DNA of 64,000 nucleotides from Corynebacterium sp. NML140438 (lineage in GTDB: Bacteria > Actinomycetota > Actinomycetes > Mycobacteriales > Mycobacteriaceae). The stretch is from assembly GCF_001875725.1 (NCBI RefSeq), contig NZ_MLCQ01000029.1, positions 310,001-374,000 on the forward strand. Direction: 5' to 3'. Position numbers and translations under genes: made by a program. Below, one piece after another: positions 52,586 to 60,991 of the stretch; within the stretch, counting starts at the first letter, position 1, and each line of letters opens with the position of its first letter. The notes under the pieces were generated by a model. The model made no database searches, was not told where the DNA came from, and saw only the letters and a program-made list of their open reading frames with translations.

Positions 52586-53313
52586 TTAGCGGCTGATACG
52601 GCCTTCCTCCACTGCCTTGTTGATTTCCTCAAACTTGCCCTGTGCGTACAGGCGGTTGAGGTCATCGGCGGTGAGGATTCGGCCATCGTTGTTGTTCGTG
52701 GGGCTGGGGTTCCGCTGGTGCGGGGTGCTACCCCACCCGCCTTGAACTGTGGGAATGAGTTGAGCGTGTTGGTGACGAGTTCGCCAGCCTTACTGTCCCA
52801 CTCGTCGCTGCCCCACTTCGGGAGATCACCTACACCACGGAGATACGGCACAAGCATGTCGGGGGCTGCCCCGTTTTCCTTCGCCAGCTTGCGTAGGGTG
52901 TTGTCCTCGCGCATTCGGTCGAGTTCGGCCTGGAGCTTGTCACGCTCGGCTTCTCGTTCCTGCGCGGCGGCCTTGGCCTGCTTGATTTGTTCCTCCGAGT
53001 CTTCGTCGGACGGTTCAAAACCGAGTACCTGCGCGAGTTTCTTCAACGTCGCTGCCTGTTCTTCCGCCTGCTTCGCCTTCACTCGGCGGTCGCCGTTCTC
53101 GTTCTTCAACTTGCGGTTTTCCGCTTCGTATCGGGCGAGCTGCTTACGTAGCGCGTCAAGGTCTACGGCTTCGTCCGCCTCGTTGGCCTGCGCCTCGCCT
53201 AGGTGTTCACCGGCTTGGGTGTAGTTGCCCTGCTCGGTGTCGTGCTGGGCTTGCTGCGCCTTGTCAGCGGCCTGCTGTGCGAGGTCTGCGGGGGTGGTGT
53301 TTTCATCCGACAT
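52586..53313 (-). pseudogene. Phage scaffold protein, frameshifted near the 3' end
   Basis: From ATG 53313 the product is a Glu/Gln/Ala-rich coiled coil (DLDALRKQLARYEAENRKLK, EREAERDKLQAELDRMRED) with the scaffold tail region PDMLVPYLRGVG. Near 52700 the frame slips. The original C-terminus, NNNDGRILTADDLNRLYAQG and EEINKAVEEGRISR, is in the next frame and stops at 52586. The slipped frame instead runs to 52573. It immediately precedes the capsid gene. Confidence 0.75.
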
Positions 53314-53398
53314 GTGGTTTGTCTCCTCATTGGGGGCTTGGGTGGTGTTCCACGCCTTGGTGGTAACGGGGAGGAGTATCGCGGAGTCAGGGTGGCGG

Positions 53399-53659
53399 TC
53401 AGTGTTGCGTGACGGTCACCCAGGCGGAATCGTCCTCACACACCTGCCAGTACCACTCCGGCCACGTATCAGCGTTGGAAGGCAAAGCCACAACCCCTGT
53501 AGGGGTTACCCAGGCGGGAGCGTCACCAACCACCATGGGCACTGTTTCCTCCGGCATTACCATCGCCTCGTCACCGTAAACAACCACCCGGTTAGACCAC
53601 AGGCGTTCGGGCAGCGCCTCCCTAGCGCGCTCCACCGCCCGTGCTGCAACGTCAATCAA
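53399..53659 (-). CDS. Small acidic phage protein; possible immunity partner
   Basis: The product has 86 residues from TTG 53659, whose start overlaps the preceding gene by eight bases. It is acidic and Trp-rich near the C-terminus (SNADTWPEWYWQVCEDDSAW). Not recognised. It directly follows the toxin-like MuF tail, where immunity genes are found, but it could equally be an ordinary head-module protein. Confidence 0.5.
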   Translation of the reverse strand: MIDVAARAVERAREALPERLWSNRVVVYGDEAMVMPEETVPMVVGDAPAWVTPTGVVALPSNADTWPEWYWQVCEDDSAWVTVTQH

Positions 53660-53842
53660 CGCTAATCACCGCCAAAACTTCATCCGTAGGTGTCAAATCG
53701 TCCGTGCGCATCATCGTCAGCGAACCCGCCTTCAACTTCTTCAACCGTTCGTCAACATTGATTAGTCCATCTGATGACTGGCCCTCAAACCACTTGATCT
53801 CGCCGTCCTCTTTAACCCAGTTCCAGATATGGCCGCTCCTAG
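53652..53842 (-). pseudogene. 3' end of a phage MuF-type gene with papain-fold toxin-like tail
   Basis: Reading leftward from about 53842 the frame gives SGHIWNWVKEDGEIKWFEGQ followed by about 40 residues ending EVLAVISVD. The His-x-Trp-x-Trp-Val strand and the Glu-Gly-Gln strand resemble the last two motifs (His and Asp/Gln) of papain-fold toxin 1 (glutamine deamidase) domains. In phages such domains sit at the C-terminus of MuF head proteins, immediately before the scaffold gene, which is the position here. The whole N-terminal part is missing, cut at the mcrC-like scar. Confidence 0.5.
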
Positions 53843-53848
53843 TGTGTG

Positions 53849-53902
53849 CACGGCACGTACCGGGACATCATCGCGGGGTTCCTCGGGACGGTCGAAGGGT
53901 TA
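53849..53902 (+). pseudogene. Scar: 3' end of an mcrC-like gene
   Basis: These 54 bases match the last 54 bases of mcrC at about 61976-62029 with about seven single-base differences. The translation HGTYR then IIAGFLGTVEG compares with HGTYREIIAGFLGAVEGL at the intact gene. It is a remnant of a second mcrC copy or a diverged one, joined on its 5' side to phage DNA. Confidence 0.75.
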
Positions 53903-53933
53903 TAGAGCGTGGCGTGGGGTCGGATTGGCCGTT

Positions 53934-54419
53934 TTAAAAAATAATGCTTTGTTGCCTTAAGAAATCAAACTCGGTCATGCACTGCACTCCCAAACCATTG
54001 GCAACGTCAGGCAGCTTGACCCGCGTTTGTTTTCGCGGACTCGGGGTCTCGTTCGTAATCACGGTGAAGTCTCGGGCATGCGCACTCGCCACTATCCAAG
54101 AATCTGCAACGCGCAGAAATTCTCGAATTGCGCTTTCTTCATAGGGAGCATCCTTACGATCACGCACCCATTGTGTTACCGCACGATAGGAGTCAACCTC
54201 TTCTTGCGTCACAGTGAGAATCTGCGACGTAGGGACGAAGCTTCTCAGCCACTGTGACTTTTCGTCATCTCGTTTCAGCAACTCATCTTCTACAGTCTGG
54301 TGAAAATAAAACTGACCATTGGAGAAAAACGAATCGAACTGCCGCCAGTACGTTTCAAAAATGTCCCGTGGCCGATGATTGAACGCACCAATCACGATAT
54401 TCGTATCGATGAGGTACAT
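53934..54419 (-). CDS. DUF4411 PIN-like toxin
   Basis: The 161-residue product has a PIN-like fold with conserved acidic residues: MYLIDTNIVIGAF (Asp5), the Glu in QTVEDELLKRD, FLRVADSWIVASAHA (Asp) and FTVITNE. DUF4411 proteins are predicted RNase toxins, usually encoded beside a COG2856 (ImmA/IrrE) protein, as here. The gene begins directly after the stop of that partner. Confidence 0.8.
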   Translation of the reverse strand: MYLIDTNIVIGAFNHRPRDIFETYWRQFDSFFSNGQFYFHQTVEDELLKRDDEKSQWLRSFVPTSQILTVTQEEVDSYRAVTQWVRDRKDAPYEESAIREFLRVADSWIVASAHARDFTVITNETPSPRKQTRVKLPDVANGLGVQCMTEFDFLRQQSIIF

Positions 54420-55565
54420 CTATGCGACCCCCTGCGCACGAGTAACCGTATTCTTCAACGTCTCGGTCTTGGCAATCCCCAGTTGACGCGAAGCCTCCTC
54501 TTCAGAAATTGCACCGTCTACATATGCCCCGGTGACGGTGTCCAAAAATCGGCCACCCAGCCGCGACTTCAACGTGACGAAAAAGTCGCCGCCTCCGCCA
54601 ACAACCGGAGGCTTGAGGTTCGAGGGACGTTGCCGAAGGAATTCCTGCACTTGTGGTTTGCCAAGGCGACGCTGCCCCACCAGTGACCACAGCGCCGTAT
54701 CCGCACTCACGCGGTACGCATCGTATGCCCACTGAGTTATGTTATTCAGGTCGGGATTACGGTCCCACTCCTGCAACAACGCATGCTGTGGCAGAAGCAG
54801 GGCAGCTGCAAACCTGTTACACCATCGCTCCACATCGTGATGATCATTCATGGCACCTGTGAGACCTTCTGCAGCGAGCAGTACGTGGCCTAGCTCGTGA
54901 GCAAGGCTGAAGTACTGCCCAACTTTGTAATCACTGCCGTTAACGAAGATCAACGGATAGGGACCATCAAACAGTGTGAAAGCTCGAAACTCGTCGATGT
55001 CGAGTTTGCGGTGGTTGTTATTTCCAAGTACGGAGTTTCGCATCACTAAGACACCGCAGTGCTCAATTGCATCCGCTAATTCCAGCACATTCTCCCGACC
55101 AGTGGGCGCTTTACCCGGCCTCCATCCGACATCGGCAAGCTGGGGTAACAATGCACACACCGCATCGTCCGGGCTATCACGCAGTGTCCAGGCACCACCG
55201 AAATTTGGAGGATCAATTCCTTCCGCGCGCGCAAATTCTGCATACCAGCTCAAGCGGCGCTCACAGGTATAAATCGTCTCCTTCAACGCTGGGCTGAACT
55301 CAGTTACTTTCTTACTATCCACGGTGCGAAAATCTGGGAAATCCGGCTGATCGTCCGTGGGGCCGTCGAGAAGCAAGTAACCAAACGGGATACATGCGAG
55401 CGATGCCAAGTGCTCAGCCTGACGCAGCGTCGGCGACACCTTGCCTTCCAGCCATTGCCGGACCAACCGAAAATCACTTCTTTGGGCAAGTTCTTCCACC
55501 GTGCTGCCGGTACGCTGCAGCGCCCAGCGCAGCGTCGGCTCTGCAATGTCGACTCGAACAGCCAT
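54420..55565 (-). CDS. XRE-ImmA/IrrE family protein (antitoxin partner of DUF4411)
   Basis: The product has 381 residues from ATG 55565 (GGGAGG upstream). An N-terminal XRE-type helix-turn-helix (STVEELAQRSDFRLVRQWLEGK) is followed by a metallopeptidase domain with the zinc motif LAHELGHVLLA, a distal WCNRFAAALLLP segment and a long C-terminal region. COG2856 proteins cleave or bind repressors and occur as antitoxin-like partners of DUF4411 toxins. The two genes abut without a gap. Confidence 0.85.
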   Translation of the reverse strand: MAVRVDIAEPTLRWALQRTGSTVEELAQRSDFRLVRQWLEGKVSPTLRQAEHLASLACIPFGYLLLDGPTDDQPDFPDFRTVDSKKVTEFSPALKETIYTCERRLSWYAEFARAEGIDPPNFGGAWTLRDSPDDAVCALLPQLADVGWRPGKAPTGRENVLELADAIEHCGVLVMRNSVLGNNNHRKLDIDEFRAFTLFDGPYPLIFVNGSDYKVGQYFSLAHELGHVLLAAEGLTGAMNDHHDVERWCNRFAAALLLPQHALLQEWDRNPDLNNITQWAYDAYRVSADTALWSLVGQRRLGKPQVQEFLRQRPSNLKPPVVGGGGDFFVTLKSRLGGRFLDTVTGAYVDGAISEEEASRQLGIAKTETLKNTVTRAQGVA

Positions 55566-55568
55566 CAC

Positions 55569-55991
55569 TCACCTCCCGCTAGTTACGTAGTTTTTACCTT
55601 AGCGGAGGAGCCCGACAAACATCTCTGGGTAGCTACAGCTAGCAAATTGATACAAACGAGTTTTCATGCTTGTGGAACTAACCTCACGAACGCTAGGATT
55701 CATGTCAATCGTTCAGCCCGCCTCCGAGCCAAGCTCAGAGTGTGGGCTGGATTTCTTATTGCAATCGGGGAATATACTTCGCCAAGCTGCAAGATCAAAC
55801 CAGCTACAACCGTTTCGCAACAAATCGCAAGTTCTCCTCGCTTCCAGAAGGACAACGTGAACACATTTTCGGAGCTTTCGTTATCATGTCCTCCGTAATT
55901 CGGGTCGTGTCCCCCCGGGACGACTTGGCCAGACACAGTCTCGCAGTATCAAAAAGCGTGCCAGCCGTTGCACACAATAGCGATAGACATT
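55569..55991. other. Gene-free spacer before the DtxR-regulated genes
   Basis: About 420 bases of lower GC with several short unsupported frames on both strands. No ribosome-binding site, RNA gene or clear repeat was seen, other than the promoter region of the ImmA/IrrE gene at the left and the DtxR box at the right. Confidence 0.4.
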
Positions 55992-56010
55992 TAAGATAAG
56001 GCTAACCTAA
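55992..56010. promoter_or_regulatory. DtxR box upstream of the exported protein gene
   Basis: TAAGATAAGGCTAACCTAA matches 15 of 19 positions of TTAGGTTAGCCTAACCTAA and lies 25 bases before the TTG start. It predicts iron repression by DtxR. Confidence 0.75.
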
Positions 56011-56035
56011 GTTATCTAATGAGGGGAGTCTCATC

Positions 56036-57310
56036 TTGAACGTATCCACACGGCGTCGCGTCGCAACGGGCGCTGCCCTATTAGCGCTGCTCAGCACTAA
56101 CATCGCAGCCGCGCACGCCTTCCCAACTATCGACGCCGCCACCGCCCCCGGCTGCACCGGCGAACTCGACAGGCGGCACCCGAACCTCGGCGTGCAATTC
56201 GACGTCACCGGCCCCGACACCATCGACCCAACCAAGGACATCACGTTCAAATTGAAGGGTTCGGGAATCAACCCGGCGTCGACGCCCGGGGCGTCCAACG
56301 GCGTCTACGTGGTGCTCACGCCGACGCGGGTGTGGCGCCTCAACCACTGCTCCACCATGACCGGCGACGGCGACGCGCTCGTCGCACGCTGGATCCCCGC
56401 CGCCGTGATGGAAGAAAACGGCGGGAAGCTGGACCTCGATCTACTCGTGGAGGCAAACACGCTGCAACCGGGGCAAACCTACACGGTCGGGATCATGGCG
56501 GCGCACGCCCTGGCGCTCAGCGAGCGCTACTTCGACCGCGGCGTCACCTTCAAGGTGCCCTCGGTAACAACGGACCACGTAGCGACGCCATCCAACGTCC
56601 GCAGCGAGATCGACCAGAAGCGCAACGTCACCGTCGCGTGGGACTACCCCGAGTCCGTCCCTGGCACCGCGTGGCGCGCCCAGATCGAGTGCGTCGAACA
56701 CTGCACCAGTGCCAAAACACTACGCAGCCTCGACCTTTCCGACCCCAACGCCCGCACCGCCAAGTTCGACGACGCCGACCCCGGCGTCTACCAAGCCTCC
56801 GTCAACGCCAGCCGATGGGTCAACGGCAAGTTCGTCACCACAGACTTCGGGGTGTCGACGCGCTTTGTCGTAGGGGACGTCGATAAGCCGATCAGCCAGC
56901 GACTGTACGCGGTCGGCATCGCGCACGAGTACGGCGAGTACGTGGCGCCCGGCACCGACGTCACCCTGGCGAACCCCCTGGCCGCGAAGGCGAAGTGGTC
57001 GGTGACCGGCGTGAAGGACTACACCGTCGACCCCGCGACGCAGGCGCTGCGCTTCACCATGCCGACCAACCCGGTGCAGGTCGAAGTCGCAGAGGCGAAG
57101 GAGGCGCCGACGACCACTCCGACCACCCCGACTTCGACGACCGCAGCGCCTGCAGCGCCTACCGTGCCTGCCGAGCCCACTGCCCCTGCCAAGTTCCCGG
57201 CGTGGGGTACGGTGCTGATCGCGGGCGGGGCAGCCCTGCTCGCCGTCGTCGCAGGCCTAGCTACCCAGTCCCCCGTGATCGCGGCGCTGCTCAAGCGCCT
57301 GCAGCGTTAG
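56036..57310 (+). CDS. DtxR-controlled exported protein with C-terminal membrane anchor
   Basis: The product has 424 residues from TTG 56036 (AGGGGAG upstream). It has a signal peptide (GAALLALLSTNIAAAHA), then a large extracytoplasmic part with two immunoglobulin-like or fibronectin-like stretches (ITFKLKGSGINPAS, VYVVLTPTRVWRLNH, NVTVAWDYPESVPGTAWRAQ). A Pro/Thr-rich spacer (about 355-390) leads to one membrane helix (GTVLIAGGAALLAVVAGLA) and a basic end. The HtaA heme domain was not recognised. Its DtxR box and convergent neighbour suggest a surface role in heme or iron capture; the function is not otherwise known. Confidence 0.7.
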   Translation: MNVSTRRRVATGAALLALLSTNIAAAHAFPTIDAATAPGCTGELDRRHPNLGVQFDVTGPDTIDPTKDITFKLKGSGINPASTPGASNGVYVVLTPTRVWRLNHCSTMTGDGDALVARWIPAAVMEENGGKLDLDLLVEANTLQPGQTYTVGIMAAHALALSERYFDRGVTFKVPSVTTDHVATPSNVRSEIDQKRNVTVAWDYPESVPGTAWRAQIECVEHCTSAKTLRSLDLSDPNARTAKFDDADPGVYQASVNASRWVNGKFVTTDFGVSTRFVVGDVDKPISQRLYAVGIAHEYGEYVAPGTDVTLANPLAAKAKWSVTGVKDYTVDPATQALRFTMPTNPVQVEVAEAKEAPTTTPTTPTSTTAAPAAPTVPAEPTAPAKFPAWGTVLIAGGAALLAVVAGLATQSPVIAALLKRLQR

Positions 57311-57313
57311 GCG

Positions 57314-58603
57314 TTAGATCTTCGGCAGGATGCTCGCCGCGAGCGTATGCAACGCGGCGAACCCACCCAACAGCGTGGCGATGATCCCCAGCACAATCGC
57401 CACAATCGACTCCGGGGCCATGCCCTGCTGCTGGGCCGCAGGCATCTCGACCGGTGGCAGCACCGTCCCATCTGTCAGCGTCACGACGAGCTTGCCGTCC
57501 TTATCCGTCTTCACCGACGCGATACCGCGACCGTCCTTGCCGTTGTTGCCATTTGTGCCTGGGGCGCCTTCCTTACCTGCGACGCCGTCGCGGCCATCCT
57601 TACCGTCCCGACCGGCAGGCGCGTCGCGGCCGTCACGACCATCGTGGCCGTCCTTGCCATCAGCGCCGTTGCGGCCGTCCTTGCCGTCCTTCCCCACCAC
57701 TTTGCCGAGGTCCTTGGTCGCGCCGTTGGTGAAGGTCAGGATCAGGTGGCCGTCACGGTTAATCGAGGCATCGCGGATGCCGCCTTCTGGCTGATGCCCT
57801 GGCGCTGGTGCCGGTTCCGGCTCGGCGGGCTTCTCGGGTTTCTCGCCGAGCTCCAGCGTCACAGCAAACGGCGCCGGCTTCTTCTGGTCCTCCCACCTGC
57901 TCCCCGAGTTGTAGAACCACGAACGCACCGAGTCCGTCACGTTGTTGACCAGCTCAGTCGGCCACGCATCCGGGTAGGAAATGTCCTCATCCCGCTTATA
58001 GACGACCCCTTCGTACTCCGGCGTCGCCCCCACCGTCACCATCTTGCCTTCGACAGCAACGTTGGCACCCTTGAACGTCGCGACGGTGACCCGCTTCGCC
58101 TCCTTATTATTGGCCGCCTGGTTCGGGTCCGCCGAGCTCACGACCGCCGTAATCTTACCGGCGCCCTCCGCATCGACCTCGAGCGCGAAGTCCTTGAACG
58201 TGATCGTTTGTGCCCCGTTAATCGTGTAGGTCACCTGACCAGTCCACTGCACCGACAGCGCTTTGGTGTCCTCGTCGACCCAGCCGGTCGCCTTCGTCAG
58301 CTTCAGGCTCCCGTTGTTCGGCTCGGATTCGTCGACCGCGACGATGGAGACGCCCTCCCCTTCCACGGCGGCATCCCACAGCAGGGCGCGTTTGCTCAGT
58401 TCCCACTGCAGGGTTTGGGATTGGGCGTCGACAAGCGGTGTTGCCCCAGCTGGCTGAGCTGCGGCGACGGGCGCGACGGCCGTGGTGCCAGCCTCCTGAG
58501 CTTGGGCTGGGACGGCCAGCGGTGCGACGGCGAGACTTGCCGCGAGCGCAACCGCGGGCAGCACTGGCAGCACAGCGTGGATCCGACGTTGGGACTTCTT
58601 CAT
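57314..58603 (-). CDS. HtaA-like surface protein with collagen-like stalk
   Basis: The product has 429 residues from ATG 58603 (GAGGAGG eight bases upstream; GTG 58612 is too close). A signal peptide ends PAQAQ. An HtaA-like domain (about 60-230) has TLQWELSKRALLW, VQWTGQVTYTINGAQTITF, and the C-terminal hallmark DISYPDAWPTELVNNV with RSWFYNSG. About 20 Gly-X-Y triplets (residues roughly 305-365, GKDGKDGRNGADGKDGHDGR type, one interruption APA) follow, then a short spacer and a membrane helix (IVAIVLGIIATLLGGFAAL). HtaA domains bind heme in C. diphtheriae. A DtxR box precedes the gene. The usual HtaA tyrosine near the first strand is not obvious. Confidence 0.7.
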   Translation of the reverse strand: MKKSQRRIHAVLPVLPAVALAASLAVAPLAVPAQAQEAGTTAVAPVAAAQPAGATPLVDAQSQTLQWELSKRALLWDAAVEGEGVSIVAVDESEPNNGSLKLTKATGWVDEDTKALSVQWTGQVTYTINGAQTITFKDFALEVDAEGAGKITAVVSSADPNQAANNKEAKRVTVATFKGANVAVEGKMVTVGATPEYEGVVYKRDEDISYPDAWPTELVNNVTDSVRSWFYNSGSRWEDQKKPAPFAVTLELGEKPEKPAEPEPAPAPGHQPEGGIRDASINRDGHLILTFTNGATKDLGKVVGKDGKDGRNGADGKDGHDGRDGRDAPAGRDGKDGRDGVAGKEGAPGTNGNNGKDGRGIASVKTDKDGKLVVTLTDGTVLPPVEMPAAQQQGMAPESIVAIVLGIIATLLGGFAALHTLAASILPKI

Positions 58604-58628
58604 AAGGTTCACCCTCCTCGTAGAATTA

Positions 58629-58647
58629 TTAGGCTTGCCTTACCTTA
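58629..58647. promoter_or_regulatory. DtxR box upstream of the HtaA-like gene
   Basis: TTAGGCTTGCCTTACCTTA matches 15 of 19 positions of the DtxR consensus and lies 25 bases before the ATG. It predicts iron repression. Confidence 0.78.
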
Positions 58648-58798
58648 ATGCAAGATATGGTTTGGAGTAAAGGTTTTCGGGCGGGTTTTGGGTTGGTTTC
58701 TGGGGCGTTCGTTCCCGTCGAGCTTCGGTCGACGGGAACCGGGTGCTCGGCCCGCTAATGTAAAGGCAACACGCTTCAGTGGACGTCGAAGGAGAGTT

Positions 58799-60991
58799 AT
58801 GGCCCAGCACGTGTGGGGAGCCCACAACAACAAGACGGATTTTGATCCGATTGCGCAAGGCTGCGTCGGCGTCAGTTACAGATTCCCCGTTGATCTGCGA
58901 AGCTTCGCCTCCAAGGACGCGATCAGGGACGCCTACAGTGAATGGTTCCCTGCCAAAACTGCATATGAAAGTGGCCAGGTCATCGGGGTGCTCTACCGCT
59001 TTTCTCGCCAGGCACAGGTCGGTGACGTGGTTGTACTGAGCAACCGGGAAAACAAAACGCTGAGCATCGGCGTGGTTACCGGGCCGTACTACTTCGAGGA
59101 ACAGGGCCCGACGGCGCCGCACCGGTTGCCTGTGGAGTGGAAGCACGTCGACATCCCGCGTGCCAACCTGTCCCAGTCAACGCTGAACACGCTCGGGTCT
59201 GGGATGTCCTTCTTTGAGGTGCGAAACGGCAGACAGGAGATCCTTGATCTACTCAGAGGCGTCAACCCTGCGACCAAGCAACCGGTGTTTGATTGGGTGC
59301 CGTTCTACGAAGAGCTCGCCAATACCGTGCTCACGTACAGAACTAGCCGCGCTGAACTGCTGGATAAGGTGCTGGAGTGCGGGACGGTCAGTGGCAAGCC
59401 GGACCTGTTCAAGTTCCTACTTCCCTCCAACGAGCGCTACAGTGACGGCACACGAGTCCGTGATATTGATCCATTTACGGTCTTTGCCCCGTTCAACCGG
59501 AGCATCATCGATGCCAACCGCCTCCGCATCGCGGAGGCATACAAGCAGGTCTTTGGCATCGAGGCCCCGGCACCGACTGGGTTTAGCGGCGTCCCGCTTC
59601 TGAACAACCTCAATTCGTGGTTCATGCACTTCCCAGCCAAAGACGCTGATGACTCCGAAAGCAACGTGGAGCAGCTGTGGGATCTCGCCGAGGCAGCTAT
59701 CCGCTACGCGGACTCGGGAACAGACGCGGACGAAGAGGCCTTCGTCGCAACGTTTGATGCGGCCCGGCGCAACTCCGTCGTGCAAATCACGATGGGCTTG
59801 TTCTACCTGCGCCCGCGGAAGTTTGTGGCCGTCGATTCGCAGAATGTGCGCTACCTCAACCAGCAGTACCCGAATCCGGGAACGCTCAATCTCAACCGTG
59901 CCATGACTGGCGATGAGTACGTCGCAACACTCGACAGTGTCACCGACTGGATCACCACCGGCACCGAAAGCCCAAGCACCATCGTGGAGCTTTCCCACGA
60001 GGCGTTCGTGCACCGTGTGGAGCCAGCCACCATCATCGAAGACGAGCCCGCTGCCGAGTCCACCGACAACAGCTACGACGTCAGCCAAATCATCGATGAC
60101 GGCTGCTTCCTCGAAGAAGCCCAGCTAACCAGCATGTTGCACAGCCTCGAAACGAAGAAAAACCTCATCCTCCAGGGCCCACCCGGCACGGGCAAAACGT
60201 GGCTCGCCCGCCGCCTTGCGTACGCGCTCATTGGGGAGAAAAACACGGATTCGCTCACGGTCATGCAGTTCCACCCCTCCATGAGCTACGAGGATTTCGT
60301 CCGCGGGTACCGCCCATCGCCGACCGGCAGCCTCGAGCTTATCGACGGCCCCCTCCTCACCCTCGCCGAGCGGGCCCGCGCAGACCAGGACACCCGCTAC
60401 GTCATGATCATCGAGGAAATCAACCGCGGCAACCCCGCCCAGATCTTCGGCGAGATGCTCACCCTCATGGAGAACACCAAGCGCGTCCCCGCCTCCGCGA
60501 TGCAGCTCATCTACCCGCGGACCGACGAGCAGTGCTACCTCCCACCGAATCTCTACATCATCGGCACGATGAACCTCGCGGATCGCTCGCTCGCGCTCGT
60601 CGACATGGCTTTTCGACGCCGCTTCGCCTTCACCAACCTCTATCCCCAGATCAACAACCGCTGGCTGGAGTACGTCACGCAGCTCGGCTACGACGCCAGT
60701 ATCGCCGACGCCTACCGCGCTGCCCTCGCCGACCTGAACCAGGAAATCTACAACGACCAGCTGTTGGGCCCCGAGTACCAAATCGGCCACAGCTACGTCG
60801 TGCCCACCGAACGCATCGACACCCAAGCCAACGTGGACACCTCCGCGAAAACCCGCGCCTGGCTGCAGGTAGTCACCGACACCGAGATCCTGCCGCTACT
60901 CGAGGAGTACTGGTTTGATGATCACGACAAAGTAGCGAAGGCGAAGTCCCAGCTTACGGCTGCACTACACGCGGGAAGCGTTCAAGCGTGA
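58799..60991 (+). CDS. mcrB: McrB-type AAA+ GTPase with N-terminal reader domain
   Basis: The product has 730 residues from ATG 58799 (GAAGGAGAG). The N-terminal 150 residues resemble an EVE/PUA-type modified-base reader (VIGVLYRFSRQAQVGDVVVL, LSIGVVTGPYYF). A helical middle (about 250-420) follows. The McrB motor has Walker A LQGPPGTGKTWLARRL (about 460), FHPSMSYEDFVRGYRP, Walker B MIIEEINRGNPAQIFGEML and MNLADRSLALVDMAFRRRF, where MNxADRS marks GTP use. With McrC it cleaves DNA carrying modified cytosines. The mcrC start overlaps the stop by four bases. Confidence 0.88.
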   Translation: MAQHVWGAHNNKTDFDPIAQGCVGVSYRFPVDLRSFASKDAIRDAYSEWFPAKTAYESGQVIGVLYRFSRQAQVGDVVVLSNRENKTLSIGVVTGPYYFEEQGPTAPHRLPVEWKHVDIPRANLSQSTLNTLGSGMSFFEVRNGRQEILDLLRGVNPATKQPVFDWVPFYEELANTVLTYRTSRAELLDKVLECGTVSGKPDLFKFLLPSNERYSDGTRVRDIDPFTVFAPFNRSIIDANRLRIAEAYKQVFGIEAPAPTGFSGVPLLNNLNSWFMHFPAKDADDSESNVEQLWDLAEAAIRYADSGTDADEEAFVATFDAARRNSVVQITMGLFYLRPRKFVAVDSQNVRYLNQQYPNPGTLNLNRAMTGDEYVATLDSVTDWITTGTESPSTIVELSHEAFVHRVEPATIIEDEPAAESTDNSYDVSQIIDDGCFLEEAQLTSMLHSLETKKNLILQGPPGTGKTWLARRLAYALIGEKNTDSLTVMQFHPSMSYEDFVRGYRPSPTGSLELIDGPLLTLAERARADQDTRYVMIIEEINRGNPAQIFGEMLTLMENTKRVPASAMQLIYPRTDEQCYLPPNLYIIGTMNLADRSLALVDMAFRRRFAFTNLYPQINNRWLEYVTQLGYDASIADAYRAALADLNQEIYNDQLLGPEYQIGHSYVVPTERIDTQANVDTSAKTRAWLQVVTDTEILPLLEEYWFDDHDKVAKAKSQLTAALHAGSVQA

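Noticed and set aside
53225..53665. Rightward 146-codon frame
   Set aside because: Antisense to the scaffold start and the small phage gene; no start signals.
55410..55898. Rightward 162-codon frame entering the spacer
   Set aside because: Begins antisense inside the ImmA/IrrE gene and has no recognisable domain or start signal.
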